Counted from the first letter of the stretch, positions 11,510-23,339 are shown. The stretch is 64,000 bases of DNA from Bubalus kerabau (GCF_029407905.1 NC_073627.1:157361697-157425696); one strand, 5' to 3'. Program-made: numbers and translations. The notes: a model not told the origin generated them from the sequence alone.

Positions 11510-12920
11510 CCACTATCTGGTGTTTTCTTTCAAGCTCCATAGTTTTGATTTGTTTTGTTTTGCTTCTGGCTGGATTAATTTGCAATTTGTTCAATTAATT
11601 TGGCATTGCCTCAGAGAAAAAGAAATTATTTCCGCCAAAGTCTGTCCTGAGCTGAAAGATTTAAATAGGAAGAGCAAACCTGGAAAGATCCAAGTGTTGA
11701 GAAGTAGAGTGGAAAGTATTGTTGAATATTGTCAAAAAGACAACCTCAAAATGCCATATGAAGCTTTTCTGATGGTCTCCCATGGAGAATTCCATCTCAG
11801 AAACCTGCTTTCTGCTCTGCATTCCAGGAAGCTCAGAAATACATGGGCACTGGCCTCCTATTCTGCTCTGAGGATGATTCTGCCAGCCCATCTCTCTCCT
11901 GCAGAGAGGGGTAGCAGACCGAAAACCCAGAAAGCTTCCAATCCTGAAAGGCTCTCCATCTGCACCAGTTCTGGTTAGAAATGATCTTCACAGCTGTGTG
12001 TCCATGAAGGATGTAATCTGTTTGAAAAAGTTTAGCATCAGAGGGTCCACCTCGGGCAGAAGGAACCACCTTATGGGTATGATAGTTCCCACTCCTTCAC
12101 TAGGGAACAGCTACATCAGCTCCAAGCAGTTGTACTTCCCCACCCACACACAGCCCCATAAGACCCCACAAGACTCCCCCTCAGCCCCACAAGATCCCAC
12201 AGCCACCCCAAAAAGACCCCAAATGACCCCACAACAACCCAACGAGACTCCACACCACGCTATCCCACATAATGCCCAAGAGCCACCACCACCTCTTTAA
12301 CACTTGAACCTTACTTCATTTCTTGTTACTAAATTTGAGAAGACGACTGCACTTTGAGGGGATGGTGAGTGTCAAGCTCTGTGCAGGGAGGAGAGAGATG
12401 AACAGGAGGTGCAGGAGTGGAGAAACCATGGAGAATTTGCGGGGGAGCAGAGGGAGCTCTATACACGTGTGGACATGGATTTTTGGAGAAACACTTTAGA
12501 ATGGGAGAAACTCAAGTGTTATTATAGGAAAGTGTGCATCAAAGCAGAAATGAGGTGACCAATGTTTCAATGCCACAAAAGGATGCATCCAAAGCTCAAA
12601 GGATCTGGATATCTGCTCTGGGCCAAGCCCTGCCCTTGTATTAATTGGTCCCCATAACTGCTCTCATCCCATTTCTTCAAGAGTGGAGGCCAAGCCCAAA
12701 AATCCCTTTAAAGGCACAGTCCTGGAATACAAGACAATTTGGGCAGTAAACTGCTGCCCTTTTTCCTCCTCTGAAACAGGCTCTGAGGGTGTTTATAACC
12801 AATACAGTGGCTGAGCCACATTTATAACCAATACATGGCTGAGCCACACTGGGCACCTGAACGTGGCAAGTCCAAACTGAGATGTGCTGTGACTGTAAAA
12901 CACACCCTGAATTGTGGGGT
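11510..12920. other. Unassigned stretch with a 152-codon open frame and CCCCAC-rich tract
   Basis: An open frame at 11520-11978 (plus) has no domain I recognise. At about 12140-12290 the plus strand is rich in CCCCACA-type units. The remainder to 12920 shows nothing assignable. Confidence 0.4.
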
Positions 12921-12929
12921 TGTTTTGTT

Positions 12930-13060
12930 TGCTTGTTTGTTTTCTTTTTTTGCCTCATGGTGTGGCATGCAAGATCTTAATTTCCCAACCAGAGACTGAA
13001 CCCATGCTTCCTGCAGTGGAAGCTTAGAGTGTTAACTACTGGACATCCAGGGAAGCCCCG
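12930..13060 (-). mobile_element. CHR-type tRNA SINE
   Basis: Reversed copy ending ggacatccagggaagcccc. Confidence 0.75.
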
Positions 13061-13410
13061 GCACACTGCATTTTGGACACTCAGCACAAAACACACGATG
13101 TGAAACAGCTCTGTCCAAGAAAAAAAAATACTCAATAGCCAATCTAAGAAATAAATGGAAAATTTTATTCAAGCCAATCTGAGGATTACAACCCAGGAGA
13201 CAGTCTCTCAGAAAGCACTGAGGACTGTTCCACCCATTAGAACTCAAAGATCCATTAGAGGTCAAAGCACAGTTATATAAGCTTTTGAGACAAAGGGTTA
13301 TACGTAAGAGAAATATATTGATAGTTTACATGATCTAACAAGGCAAGTAGTGAGTCATCATGACTCCTTACAGAATTGAGAAAGGAATGTTATCTCCTAA
13401 GGAGTTACCT

Positions 13411-13625
13411 CTCATTGGAAAAGACCCTGATGCTGGGAGGGATTGGGGGCAGGAGGAGAATGGGACGACAGAGGATGAGATGGCTGGATGGCATCACTGA
13501 CTCGATGGACATGAGTCTGAGTGAACTCCGGGAGTTGGTGATGGACAGGGAGGCCTGGCATGCTGCGATTCATGGGGTCGCAAAGAGTCGGACACGACTG
13601 AGCGACTGATCTGATCTGATCTGAT
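13411..13625 (+). mobile_element. 5'-truncated BovB with target duplication
   Basis: BovB 3' end with a (CTGAT)n tail. The perfect 14-bp duplication ctaaggagttacct lies at 13397-13410 and 13626-13639. Confidence 0.92.
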
Positions 13626-14183
13626 CTAAGGAGTTACCTTGCTGGCACTGATAGAAAATTGGTGGGGTTTTTAGTTAATTTTTTGTTGGTGAGCAGGCAT
13701 TCCCTGTGTCTTCTAGATCTTCTAAGGAGACCTAGTCTGTGTACAGTGCAGATGCACAATGCATATGAAGGGGAGAGAAGACTGACTCAAACAGCAGATA
13801 AAATTTTAGGTTCAATTTTTCTTGTCCTGCCTTAAAATAATTTTGTTTCATCAGCTCAGTGATTTTTATATGCCTTACACAGTCAAAACAACCTTTTTTA
13901 CATACCAGGCAAAATAAAACGTGTTAGTAAAATCAGTGTCACCCATTTCTTCTTACCTTTTTAATGTGGTTATTATAAAATTTAAAATCACCCATGTGGC
14001 TCACATTATATTAAGAGTCTGTGCTGTTAATTGCTATGCAGTCCCTCTGCACCTATGAGGTGCCAGATAATGGGCAAGATCCTAAAGATAATTTATGAGC
14101 AAGATAAACAGTATTCCTCTGTGGCTTCAAAAAGCTTCCACGTTCCTCATGGGAGAAGGCCAAAGCTTCAGATTCCTTTAGAG

Positions 14184-14408
14184 CAGAGGCCCCCAACCCC
14201 TGGGATCTATTGCCTGATGATCTGAGGTGGAGCTGATGTGATAACAATAGAAATTAAGTGCACAATAAATGTAAGGCACTTGAATCATCTGGAAACCATC
14301 CCCCACCCCTTCCCCCACCCCCACCCCACCCCCTTCACCCTCACACTTGTCTATGGAAAAACCATCTTCCACAAAACCAGTTGTGCCAAAAAACACTGTG
14401 GACTGCTG
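14184..14408. mobile_element. hAT-type DNA transposon fossil
   Basis: Begins CAGAGGCCCCCAACC and ends with an imperfect inverted copy (ggactgctg). Flanks ctttagag / cattagag match at 7 of 8 positions, the 8-bp duplication expected for hAT. A C-rich ccacccc run sits inside. Family name not certain. Confidence 0.6.
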
Positions 14409-14820
14409 CATTAGAGCATAACAGGGAAAAAATTTTTTTTTAAAATTAAGGAAGTTTATCTTTACTTCCAGAGACATTTGACAATTGGTCTATCCCAGAT
14501 TATGTTTATTATTATTCAATTGAAGTGTATCAGACACTCATCACTCATAAATTAATGTTTTCCCATAAGAAATGGCAGACTTTGTAACATAGTTGTGAAT
14601 ACTTGTTGATTATTTGAGGTTAGTATTTCAAGAATCATGCCAAATTTTTTTTTTTTTAAGCATAACAGCAATAGATGGAAATAGAGAGAAGGGGGAAAAA
14701 AGATTGCGTGTGAGAGAGAGATGGAGATTGAGGGTGATTGAGAGGGAGTCAAAAAGAGTCGGTTCATGAATGTCTTCACGATTCAGACCCTCAGGACCAC
14801 ACTTGGCTAAAATGAACTCC

Positions 14821-14998
14821 ATGGGACTCCCCTGGTGGTCCATTGGCTGCAGGGGACCTGAGTCTGATCCTTGGTCAGGGATTTAGATCCCACAGCCACA
14901 ACTAAGAGTTCACATGCTTCAACTAAAGACCCTGCATGCCACAACTAAGACCCAGCCCAGCCAAATAAATATTTTTAAAATAATAATAACTAAAAAAA
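14821..14998 (+). mobile_element. CHR-type tRNA SINE
   Basis: Starts atgggactcccctggtggtcc and ends A-rich. The 13-bp duplication taaaatgaactcc lies at 14808-14820 and 14999-15011. Confidence 0.9.
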
Positions 14999-15089
14999 TA
15001 AAATGAACTCCGTCAACTTTTATTTTGTCCCTCTGCCCCTCTCCTCCACCCCCCTGATCTCCCTGTCCTTCCAATCCCTGTGACATCAG

Positions 15090-15290
15090 TGTTAGTTGCT
15101 TGGTCATGTCTGACTCTGTGTGACCCCATAGACTGTAGCCCACCAGGCTCCTCTGTCTATGGGATTCTCCAGGCAAGAATACTGGAGTAGGTGGCCATTT
15201 CCTTCTTCAGGGAATCTTCCCAACCCAGGGATCCAGCTGAAGCTCCTGCACTGAGGCGGATTCTTTATCCTCTGAGCCACCAGGGAAGGT
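15090..15290 (-). mobile_element. Bov-tA SINE
   Basis: Reversed copy, head ctctgagccaccagggaag. Confidence 0.8.
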
Positions 15291-15833
15291 CAGATAGATT
15301 TTGTTGTGAATCTGGCTCCTCCCTTCCCTAGCTCCCTGAAATGGAAAGACTTAGAAAAACTCTCTAAACTTCATTTTTCTTATGTGAACAACAGAAGTAA
15401 CTAAATTTGCTGCCTCACTGGGTTTTCATATAAAGTGCCTTTCAGTAGGTTCTAGCATGTGTTATGTGCTTATTAAACATTAGCTATTTTATTTTCTTCA
15501 AAAATATGAGGACCAATGAATTAATGCTCTTATTTTGTGCCTGAAATTTCCCTGATTCAGAGCTCACAGGGAAGAAAGAGCAGCCTGAGCAGACAAAGGA
15601 TTATGAATGATATCCTGGGGCACTCCAGGGGCTTTTAGCCATGTCAGTTCTAGGCTAAGCAAAGGATTCAGGTCTTCCTTGATTAACTCATTAAAAATGA
15701 CTACAGGGCACTTAGCTGTGCTAGGGCTAATTAAGGGAAAAGACAGCAGAGGATGGAGCTGATTTGTAGCACAAAGAACCACAAAGAAATCTGGGATTAA
15801 AAGATTTAGTAGATTTGGGCGAAGGTGCTGTTA

Positions 15834-16055
15834 TGCTTTCCAGTGGGGCTGGCGGGACCGCTGCGGGCTCTGTGAACAAAGCTACCGAAATTCCAAAGTG
15901 GAAGACTGGCTTTGGGGCATCTACCACTTCAGCACCAATAAGAATGACTTCCAGAGGAACTTGTTCTTCAATTTGGGCCTTTGCTGCTGGAGTTTGGCTG
16001 GCCAGGAATTTGAGTTACATTGACCAAATAGCATCTCGGCCTGGATGTAACCATA
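15834..16055 (+). pseudogene. TOMM6P: Processed pseudogene of TOMM6 (mitochondrial outer-membrane translocase subunit 6)
   Basis: The sequence is intronless. A start MLSSGAGGTAAGS is followed in the next frame by VEDWLWGIYHFSTNKNDFQR and then, back in the first frame, by FAAGVWLARNLSYIDQIAS. These match TOMM6, a small tail-anchored TOM-complex subunit of about 74 aa, as remembered. Two compensating frameshifts lie near 15898 and 15981, the native stop is lost, and substitutions are many. The 3' UTR may continue to about 16220. It is not expected to make protein. Confidence 0.85.
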
Positions 16056-16284
16056 AAGACACGTGAAACCCCTGTGCTGTACTTGAACCTTCCAAAAACA
16101 GAGCCTTCAATCTGTGACCATCACAAGACTTGCCCTGATGGCAGCTGAAGTTTTATTCAGATGGGTATTTTTCCTTCCCTGCCTGATTTATTTTTCTTTG
16201 TTGAGTCCACTCAGGCACCCTTTGCAGGTCAGCAGGCAGGCTTCAGCTAAAGTGTTGTTCTCTGTTCTGTAAAGTTCTATAAAA

Positions 16285-16440
16285 CAAGGGTGTGATCCCT
16301 GGGTCGGGAAGATCCCCTGGAGGAGGGCACAGCAACCCACTCCAGTATTGTTGCCTGGAGAATCCCATGGACAGAGGAGCCTGGCGGGCTATAGTCCATA
16401 ACGTTACAAAGAGTTGGACACAACTGAAGCAACTTAGCAT
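16285..16440 (+). mobile_element. Bov-tA SINE, 5'-shortened
   Basis: Starts within the head (gtgatccctgggtcgggaag) and ends ggacacaactgaagcaac. Confidence 0.75.
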
Positions 16441-16518
16441 ACATACATAGTTCCTAAGTTTTGTCAGGGGATGATCTTTGTTCTTGTCCTGAAGAATAAT
16501 TTAATTAACAAAGACTGT

Positions 16519-16543
16519 ACACACACACACACACACACACACA
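16519..16543. repeat. (AC)n microsatellite
   Basis: About 12 uninterrupted AC units. Confidence 0.95.
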
Positions 16544-16983
16544 ATAAAAAACACCCAAAGATTTAGAAGATTTGGAGTCAAATTCATGCTCCAGAACTTA
16601 TATGCAACATTCTGGGTTCCTAAATATGTTATGATTTAACTTCTCTGAATCTAGGTATCTTCACATGTAATTCTCACAACACCACTGGTAAAACCCACTA
16701 TGCTTGTAATGACTTAATAATGATGAACATTTATTGAGGACTTAATGACTTATTACGCTCAAATTGTTGTGGTCTTCAGCTGATGAGGAGCACTTTGAGA
16801 AACCCACTGCAACTACTTTGGTTTTATCCCCTGCACTAGGCCTCTACATGTTAATGTTCCAAGAGCAACTGCAGTTTCCCTAAGTTGCAACCTTGGTCCA
16901 TGGCCCTCTCCCTAGAAGAGCACACCATGGGCACTCATAGAGCTTTACTGACTTACTGCTTGATGATGCTAAGAGTGATGGAA

Positions 16984-17207
16984 AGGACTTCCCTGTTGGT
17001 CCAGTGTTAAGAATCTGCCTAAGAATGTCCCTGCCAATGCAGGGGACACGGGTTTGATCCCTGGTTTGGGAAGATTCCACGTGCCTTGGGGCAGCTGAGC
17101 CCCTGTGCCACAACTACTGAAGCCCAAGAGCTCTAGAGCCCATGTTCACTGAAAACCTGTGCACAGCAACAAAACCCAGTACAGCCAAAAATAAATAAAT
17201 TAAAAAG
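16984..17207 (+). mobile_element. CHR-type tRNA SINE
   Basis: ggacttccctgttggtccag head and an A-rich tail (aataaataaattaaaaa). Confidence 0.85.
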
Positions 17208-17449
17208 TGGTAGAGAGCCACTGATTCACTTTAGTACTTGAGAAAATACTGAATTTTCTGAGATAAGCAGCTATGGAGGGGAACTGGAAGATTGCCAGTA
17301 GTATCTTAAAGCATTCGCTGCTATGTGTTTAACCCTCAAAAGGTCGTGTATGAGAGCAGCCACCTCGTTCAGCTGAGGGAACTGCAGGCACTGGAGTAGG
17401 CATTTCTCTTCTTCACAAAAAGGAATTTATCGAGTGCACTTGAGTCATC

Positions 17450-17645
17450 TTGCTCAGTTTCTCAGTCATGTCTGACTTTGCGACCCCATGGACTGCAGCC
17501 CTCCAGCTTCCTCTGTCCATGGGATTTTCCAGGCAAGAATACTAAAGTGGGTTGCCATTTCCTTCTCTAGGGGATTTTCATGACTTAGGGATTGAACATG
17601 CAACTCTTGCATTGTCAGGCAGATTCTTTACCACTGAGTCATCTT
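17450..17645 (-). mobile_element. Bov-tA SINE
   Basis: Reversed copy (ctcagtttctcagtcatgtc to ttctttaccactgagtcatc). Confidence 0.8.
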
Positions 17646-17649
17646 GAGA

Positions 17650-17768
17650 CCTTACTAAAAATACAGAGTCTGATTCAGTAGGTCTAGGGTGCTGCTGGGC
17701 ATCTACATCGCAGCAAGCTCCCAGGGGTAGACAGTGCTGCTGGCTTGCAAACCGCATTTTGAGTAACT
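17650..17768. mobile_element. MER5A-type fragment
   Basis: Contains gattcagtaggtctagggtg, typical of MER5A. Confidence 0.55.
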
Positions 17769-18019
17769 AGTCAAGAGTTCATACTCTGTTTCTCATGTGT
17801 TTCCCCCAACCCTATCCAAGCCAAGGGGCTCGAAAGTTGTCTCAGAAAGTGAGTACACAGAATAGCCTAAGCTCCCACGAAGCTCCCTATGACTAAAAGA
17901 GACTTTCCATTTCCTGAGAAAGAGATCACTGTTAAATTCTGAAAGCCAAAGAAAAAGAGACTCTAAGAAAGCAGAGGGAGAGGAGTGGCTCACTACTTAC
18001 AAGAGATCCTCATGTGCGT

Positions 18020-18105
18020 TCACGCTGTCGATTCAGTCGTGCCCAACTCTATGCAACCCTATGGACTGTAGCCCGCCAGACTCCTCTGTCCATGGGATTA
18101 AGTGC
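18020..18105 (-). mobile_element. BovA fragment
   Basis: Contains tggactgtagcccgccagac and tcctctgtccatgggatt. Confidence 0.7.
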
Positions 18106-18119
18106 TAATTTCTCCCTAG

Positions 18120-19380
18120 AAACCAGGACGGCCAGAAGGTAGTGGGATGACACTGAAAGTGCTGAAAATAGAAACTGTCAACCAAGAATTCTACATCTGG
18201 CATAACTATACTTCACAAATGAAGGAGGAATTAAGATCTGCCCCACAACAAATTCTAAAAGGAGTTATTTGGGCTGAAATAAAAGGACTCTTGAGAGTAA
18301 CTTGAATTGACATGGCACCAGTAAAGATAACTACATAAGTAAGTGTGGAAATGACAACATAAATATATATGCTCCGTGTAATTATATTTTTCCTATTTGA
18401 TTTAAAAGACAAGTGTGTAACACAATAATTATAAATCTGTATTGATGGTCACACTATGTATAAAGATTGATTTGTATAATAATAACAACATAAAGGAGAG
18501 GGGAAGGAACAGAGCTTATATAGGAACAAAGTTTTTCCACGCGACTGAAAGTTAGTATTAATTAAAATTATTGATTGTTGGGAATTCCCTGGCTGTCCAA
18601 TGGTTAGGACTCCACACTTTCATTGCCGAGGGCACAGGTTGGGGAACTAAGATCCTGCAAGGTAAAACAAAATGTTAGATTGTTTTAAATTAAGATGCTA
18701 ATTTTACTACCCAGAGAAACATTAACAAAAAAAATTTTTTTTAATATCGTAAACAAAATGACTAGAGAATTGAAACAGAACACACTAGAAAACATCTACT
18801 TAATACAAAAGAAGCTGATAATAGAGGAATAGAGAAATGAAAAAGACATGGAAAATAAATATCAATTAGTAGATGTAAATCCTACTTCAGAAATCATTAC
18901 AACAAATGCTAATGAATTAGGCATTCCAATCAAAAGAGAGAGATTGACAGAGTGGATTTTCCCAAAAACATGATCCAATTATAAGCTGTATACAAGAGAG
19001 TCTCTTTAGAAAGTTAAAAGATGAGAAAAGATACAGAATGTAAATAGTGACCAAGAGAGTCAAGTGGTTATACTGGTTTGAGTCAACATAGACTTTAAGA
19101 CAAAAACTGTTACTGGAAACAAAGGACACTTTATAGAGGTATTTAAGGAAATAAATAGGACAATCCAATAGGAAAAATGATTATACAAACATATTCACTT
19201 AACAATAGAGGTCTATAATACAGTGAAACGAAACCAGACTTAAAACTGAAAGGAGAAACACATAATTCAACAACAAAAGTTGAAAACATCATGTCCCACT
19301 TTCAATAATAAAACAACTAGGCAAAAGAAAAGCCAGGAAATAAAAGACTAGAACAACACTAAAACACAGTTAGATCCAGC
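18120..19380 (+). mobile_element. Old L1 (L1M/HAL1-like) fragments
   Basis: Contains old-L1 wording such as caaccaagaattctacatct, attgacagagtggatttt and actttaagacaaaaactgtt. A CHR-type SINE remnant interrupts it at about 18583-18660. Confidence 0.6.
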
Positions 19381-19394
19381 AGATGTCTGTAGAT

Positions 19395-19495
19395 AGCATG
19401 TGGTCTCTTCCTGGACCACAGATTGAACCCATGTCCCCTGCACTGCAAGGCAGGTTCTTAACCACTGGACCACCAGCAAGTCCCCGTGATTACTG
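19395..19495 (-). mobile_element. CHR-type tRNA SINE fragment
   Basis: Ends taaccactggaccaccagcaagtcccc in reverse orientation. Confidence 0.65.
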
Positions 19496-19504
19496 TTTTA
19501 ATGA

Positions 19505-20290
19505 TTTTTTTAGAGGAAATTTAAAAATTTTAGAACAGTTTTAGATTTACAGAAAAATCGCAACAATAATACAGCTTGCACATACTTCACAACCCAGTTT
19601 CTTCTATTAACATTTTGTATTAGTATGGCACATCTACAATAATTAATAAATGAATGTTGACACATTATTATTGACCGAAGTCCATACTTTATTCAGATTT
19701 CCTTAGTTTTTACCGAATATGGTTTTTCTGTCCTAGTATTCTAAGATATCAAGTTCTATTTCGTTGTCATGTCTCTGTAGGCTCCTCTTGGTTATGGGCT
19801 TCCCTTGTGGTTCAGCTGGTAAAGAATCAGCCTGCAATGCAGGAGACCTGGGATCGATCCCTGGGTTGGGAGATCCCCTGGAGAAGGGAAAGCCTACCCA
19901 CTCCAGTATTCTGCCCTGGAGAATTCCATGGACTGTATAGTTCATGGGGTCACAAAGAATCAGACACAACTGAATGACTTTCACTTGGCTATGGCAGTTT
20001 CTCAGACCTTCCTTGTTCTTGATGACCTTGCCAGTTTTGAGGAGTGTTGTTCACCTTTTTGTAGAATGGCCCACGTTCGGGATTTGCGTCATGTTTCCTC
20101 ATGATCTGATAGAGATTATGGGATTTGGGAAGGAAGACAACAAGGTAAAGTGCCATTCTCTCCACATACTAGTAGTACATACTATCAGCACGGCTTATCA
20201 GGCTTATCACTAGTAATGACCTTATCTCCTGACTGAGGTGGAGTCTTCTCAGATTTCTTCCCTGTATAGTATTTTTCATTTGATTTCACT
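19505..20290. mobile_element. Old L1 3'-region fragment interrupted by a SINE
   Basis: ttttagaacagttttagatttacagaaaaatcgc and ttctcagaccttccttgttcttgatgacc are old L1M 3' sequence. A Bov-tA copy at 19797-19985 splits it. Confidence 0.55.
19797..19985 (+). mobile_element. Bov-tA SINE nested in old L1
   Basis: gggcttcccttgtggttcagc head and cagacacaactgaatgac tail. Confidence 0.85.
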
Positions 20291-20304
20291 TGATTTTCAT
20301 TTCA

Positions 20305-20450
20305 GATGAGATGGGTGAATGGCATCACCAATGCAATGAACATGAACTTGGGCAAACTTCGGGAGATAGTGAGGGACAGGGAGGCCTGGCATGCTGCAGT
20401 CCATGGGGTCACAAAGAATTGGACATGACTGGGCCACTGAACAACAACAA
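20305..20450 (+). mobile_element. BovB 3' end
   Basis: gatgagatgggtgaatggcatc through the gaacaacaacaat tail. Confidence 0.85.
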
Positions 20451-20874
20451 TATAGTCTTTTTATTAACTTTTCATATTGTCCTCTTTGACAGTATGACAC
20501 GACACAGTCAGCAGTTAAAAAGTGGGGAGCTATTCATGTACTGGAAAGACGACAACTTACAGAAATGAAAATATGTAACAGGGAGAGGGAGAGAGGAAGG
20601 GAGAGAAAAGTCCACATGTATTACAGGGACTCAGCCACACAATATATCACTAAAGTTTAATTCCCTTTAATTGTAGGGTCAGAAAAGATACTTAGGAATT
20701 GATTGATAGCCTAGATCCTGCAAAACCTGCTGTTCTGAGGGGAAGAGGCATCTGTAAATTTCAACAAAATTCCTGGAAAGAATTAATGTGAAATTTTCTG
20801 AAGCTACAAAAAAACATCAAAAGAAGCATTAAAATAACCCTAATATTAGGGTTATTTTGTTATCACTAATATTG

Positions 20875-22085
20875 TGAGTGTGTGGCTGACAACAAACTGT
20901 GGAAAATTCTTAAAGAGATAGGAATACCAGACCACCTTACCTGCCTCCTGAGAAATCTGTATGCAGGTCAGGAAACAACAGTTAGTACTGGACATGGAAC
21001 AACAGACTGGTTCCAAATTGGGAAAGGAGTACGTCAACGCTGTATATTGTCACCCTGCTTATTTAACTTCTATGCAGAGTAAATCATGAGAAATGCTGGG
21101 CTGGATAAAGCACAAGCTGGGATCAAGATTGCCAGGAGAAACACCAATAACCTCAGATATGCAGATAACAGCACCCTTATGGGAGAAAGCGGAGAAGAAT
21201 TAAAGAGCCTCTTGACCAAAGTGAAAGAAGAGAGTGGAAAGGCTGGCTTAAAATTCAGCATTCAGAAAACTAAGATATGGCATCTGGTCCCATCACTTCA
21301 TGGCAAACAGATAGGGAAACAATGGAAACAGTGAGAGACTTTCTTTTCTTGGGCTCCAAAATCACTACAGATGGTGATTGCAGCCATGAAATTAAAAGAC
21401 GCCTGCTCCTTGGAAGAAAAGCTATAACCCACCTAGACAGCATATTGGAGAAGGCAATGGAAACCCACTCCAGTACTCTTGCCTGGAAAATCTCATGGAC
21501 AGAGGGAGGAGCCTGGTAGGCTGCCGTCTATGGGGTCGCACAGAGTCGGACACAACTGAAGTGACTTAGCAGACAGCATATTAAAAAGCAGAGACATTGC
21601 TTTGCCAACAAAAGTTCGTCTAGTCAAAGCTATGGTTTTTCCAGTAGTCACGTATGGGTGTGAGAGTTGAACCATAAACAAAACTGAGTGCTGAAGAATT
21701 GATACTTTTGAACTGCGGTGTTGGAGAAGACTCTTGAGAGTCCCTTGGACTGCAAGGAGATCCAACCAATTAATCCTAAAGGAAATCAGTCCTGAATATT
21801 CATTGGAAGGACAGATGTTGAAGTTGAAGCTCCAATACTTTGGCCACCTGATTCCAATAACTGACTTATTGGAAAAGACCCTGATGCTGGGAATGATTGA
21901 AGGCAGGAGGAGAAGGGGATGACAGAGAATGAGATGGTTGGATGGCATCATCGACTCGATGGAAACTAGTTTGAGCAAGTTCCGGGAGTTGGTGATGGAC
22001 AGGGAAGCCTGGTGTGCTGCAGTCCATGGGGTCGAAAAGAGTCGGACACGACTGAGCAACTGAACTGAATTGAACTGAACTGAAG
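20875..22085 (+). mobile_element. BovB LINE 3' portion, inactive
   Basis: Reverse-transcriptase palm and 3' end. The catalytic YADD motif reads YADN (near 21160), and a stop interrupts near 21080. A BovA unit is nested at 21447-21570 with a 12-bp duplication agacagcatatt (21435-21446 and 21571-21582). Tail (CTGAA)n. Confidence 0.9.
21447..21570 (+). mobile_element. BovA SINE nested in BovB
   Basis: Single BovA unit, ggagaaggcaatggaaaccc to cacaactgaagtgacttagc. Confidence 0.88.
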
Positions 22086-22265
22086 GAAGGTATACCAAAT
22101 TGTGCAGAAATAAGGAATAGAGTAACACTATGGCATTGATATTTTTAGAATAGAATTTAAACATGAATGAATTTAAATTTCATGATAAAATTTTATAATT
22201 ATTGCAATTGTTTATGTTTTATATGTTGTTTAAGGTCTTTTGTAAATGTGTTGTTGCCATATAAG

Positions 22266-22332
22266 TTACTTGAGAGAAATTAACTGGAATCATTACTGAT
22301 GTTTACACGTTTAAGAAAATGAACTTTCATAG
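22266..22332. repeat. Left copy of a ~67-bp direct repeat flanking a SINE
   Basis: Matches 22522-22587 with about eight differences. Both copies end atgaactttcatag. Confidence 0.85.
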
Positions 22333-22521
22333 TCCAACTCTTTGCTACCCCATGGACTATAGCCTTCCAGGCTCCTCTGCCCATGGGATTCTCCAGGTAA
22401 GAATACCTGAGTGGGTTGCTATTCCTTTTTCCAGGGGATCTTCCCAACCCAGGGATCAAACCCAGGTCTCCTGTATTGCAGGCAGAGTCTTAACCATCTG
22501 AGTCACCAGGGAAGCCCAAGG
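22333..22521 (-). mobile_element. Bov-tA SINE between long direct repeats
   Basis: Reversed copy occupying precisely the interval between the two repeat copies. Confidence 0.85.
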
Positions 22522-22587
22522 TATTTGAGAGAAATTAATCACAATCATTACTGATGTATACAAGGTTAAGAAAATGAACTTTCATAG
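22522..22587. repeat. Right copy of the ~67-bp direct repeat
   Basis: tatttgagagaaattaatc to ttcatag; partner of 22266-22332. Confidence 0.85.
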
Positions 22588-23072
22588 TTTTATCTTTTAG
22601 ATAATTTAATAAATTGAAACTTAATTCCAAAAAAAAGTGGGGGGTTATGCTGCATCTCCTGAGAGCAGAGTACTTGCATAAGTTATCTGGAATTCTTCTG
22701 AACATGATACTTTCTATTACCCTTTATTTATTTATCATTTATTTATTAATAGTAATTCATGGATATTTATTTTATACTTTTGGTTATAACCCAATACTAC
22801 ATCCTTGTTTTCCTGGTCAAATTGTTTCAGCTTTGGAAATTGGAAGCTCTTTCTGTTGGCTCATGTGCACCTTATTTTTTCTTTCTTTTTTTTTTAGCAG
22901 TTTCTTGTTTTCTGCTTTAAATATTATTTGTGAATACATTGAGAAACACTTCAAATAACACTATAATTTTTTTGTTTTTAAATATCAAGCATAATTTCTT
23001 GATAAAACCCCAGTGGGAGGATAATCTATTATCCTCACCAAAAACTAACCGCTTCTCTTACTCATTTATGTA

Positions 23073-23335
23073 TTTTTTAATTTATTTTTGGCTGCTCTGG
23101 GTCTTCATTTCTGTGAGGGCTTTTTTCTAGCTTTGGCGAACTGGAACTCCTTTCTGTTGCCCTGCACAGGCCTCTCTCGCCGTGGAGCGTGGGCTCTAGG
23201 GCGCTTGGGCTCAGTAGCCGCAGAAGCTGTGGCTCATAGGCTTAATTGCTCCTCTTCATGTGGAATCTTCCTGGCTAGGGATCAAACCTAAATCCCCTGC
23301 ATTGGCCAGAGGACTCTTATCCTCTTCACCAACAA
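23073..23335 (-). mobile_element. CHR-type tRNA SINE, long form
   Basis: tttatttttggctgctctggg through ctcttcaccaacaagtcaag, reverse orientation. Confidence 0.7.
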
Positions 23336-23339
23336 GTCA

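Larger units (their letters stand above)
9805..11510 (-). mobile_element. BovB LINE fragment with three nested SINEs
   Basis: Reversed BovB 3' half, including the reverse-transcriptase-side sequence ending near tttgttgtgatccatacc. Bov-tA copies interrupt it at about 10204-10440 (minus), 10797-11000 (plus, followed by an AC run) and 11072-11275 (plus). Confidence 0.88.
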
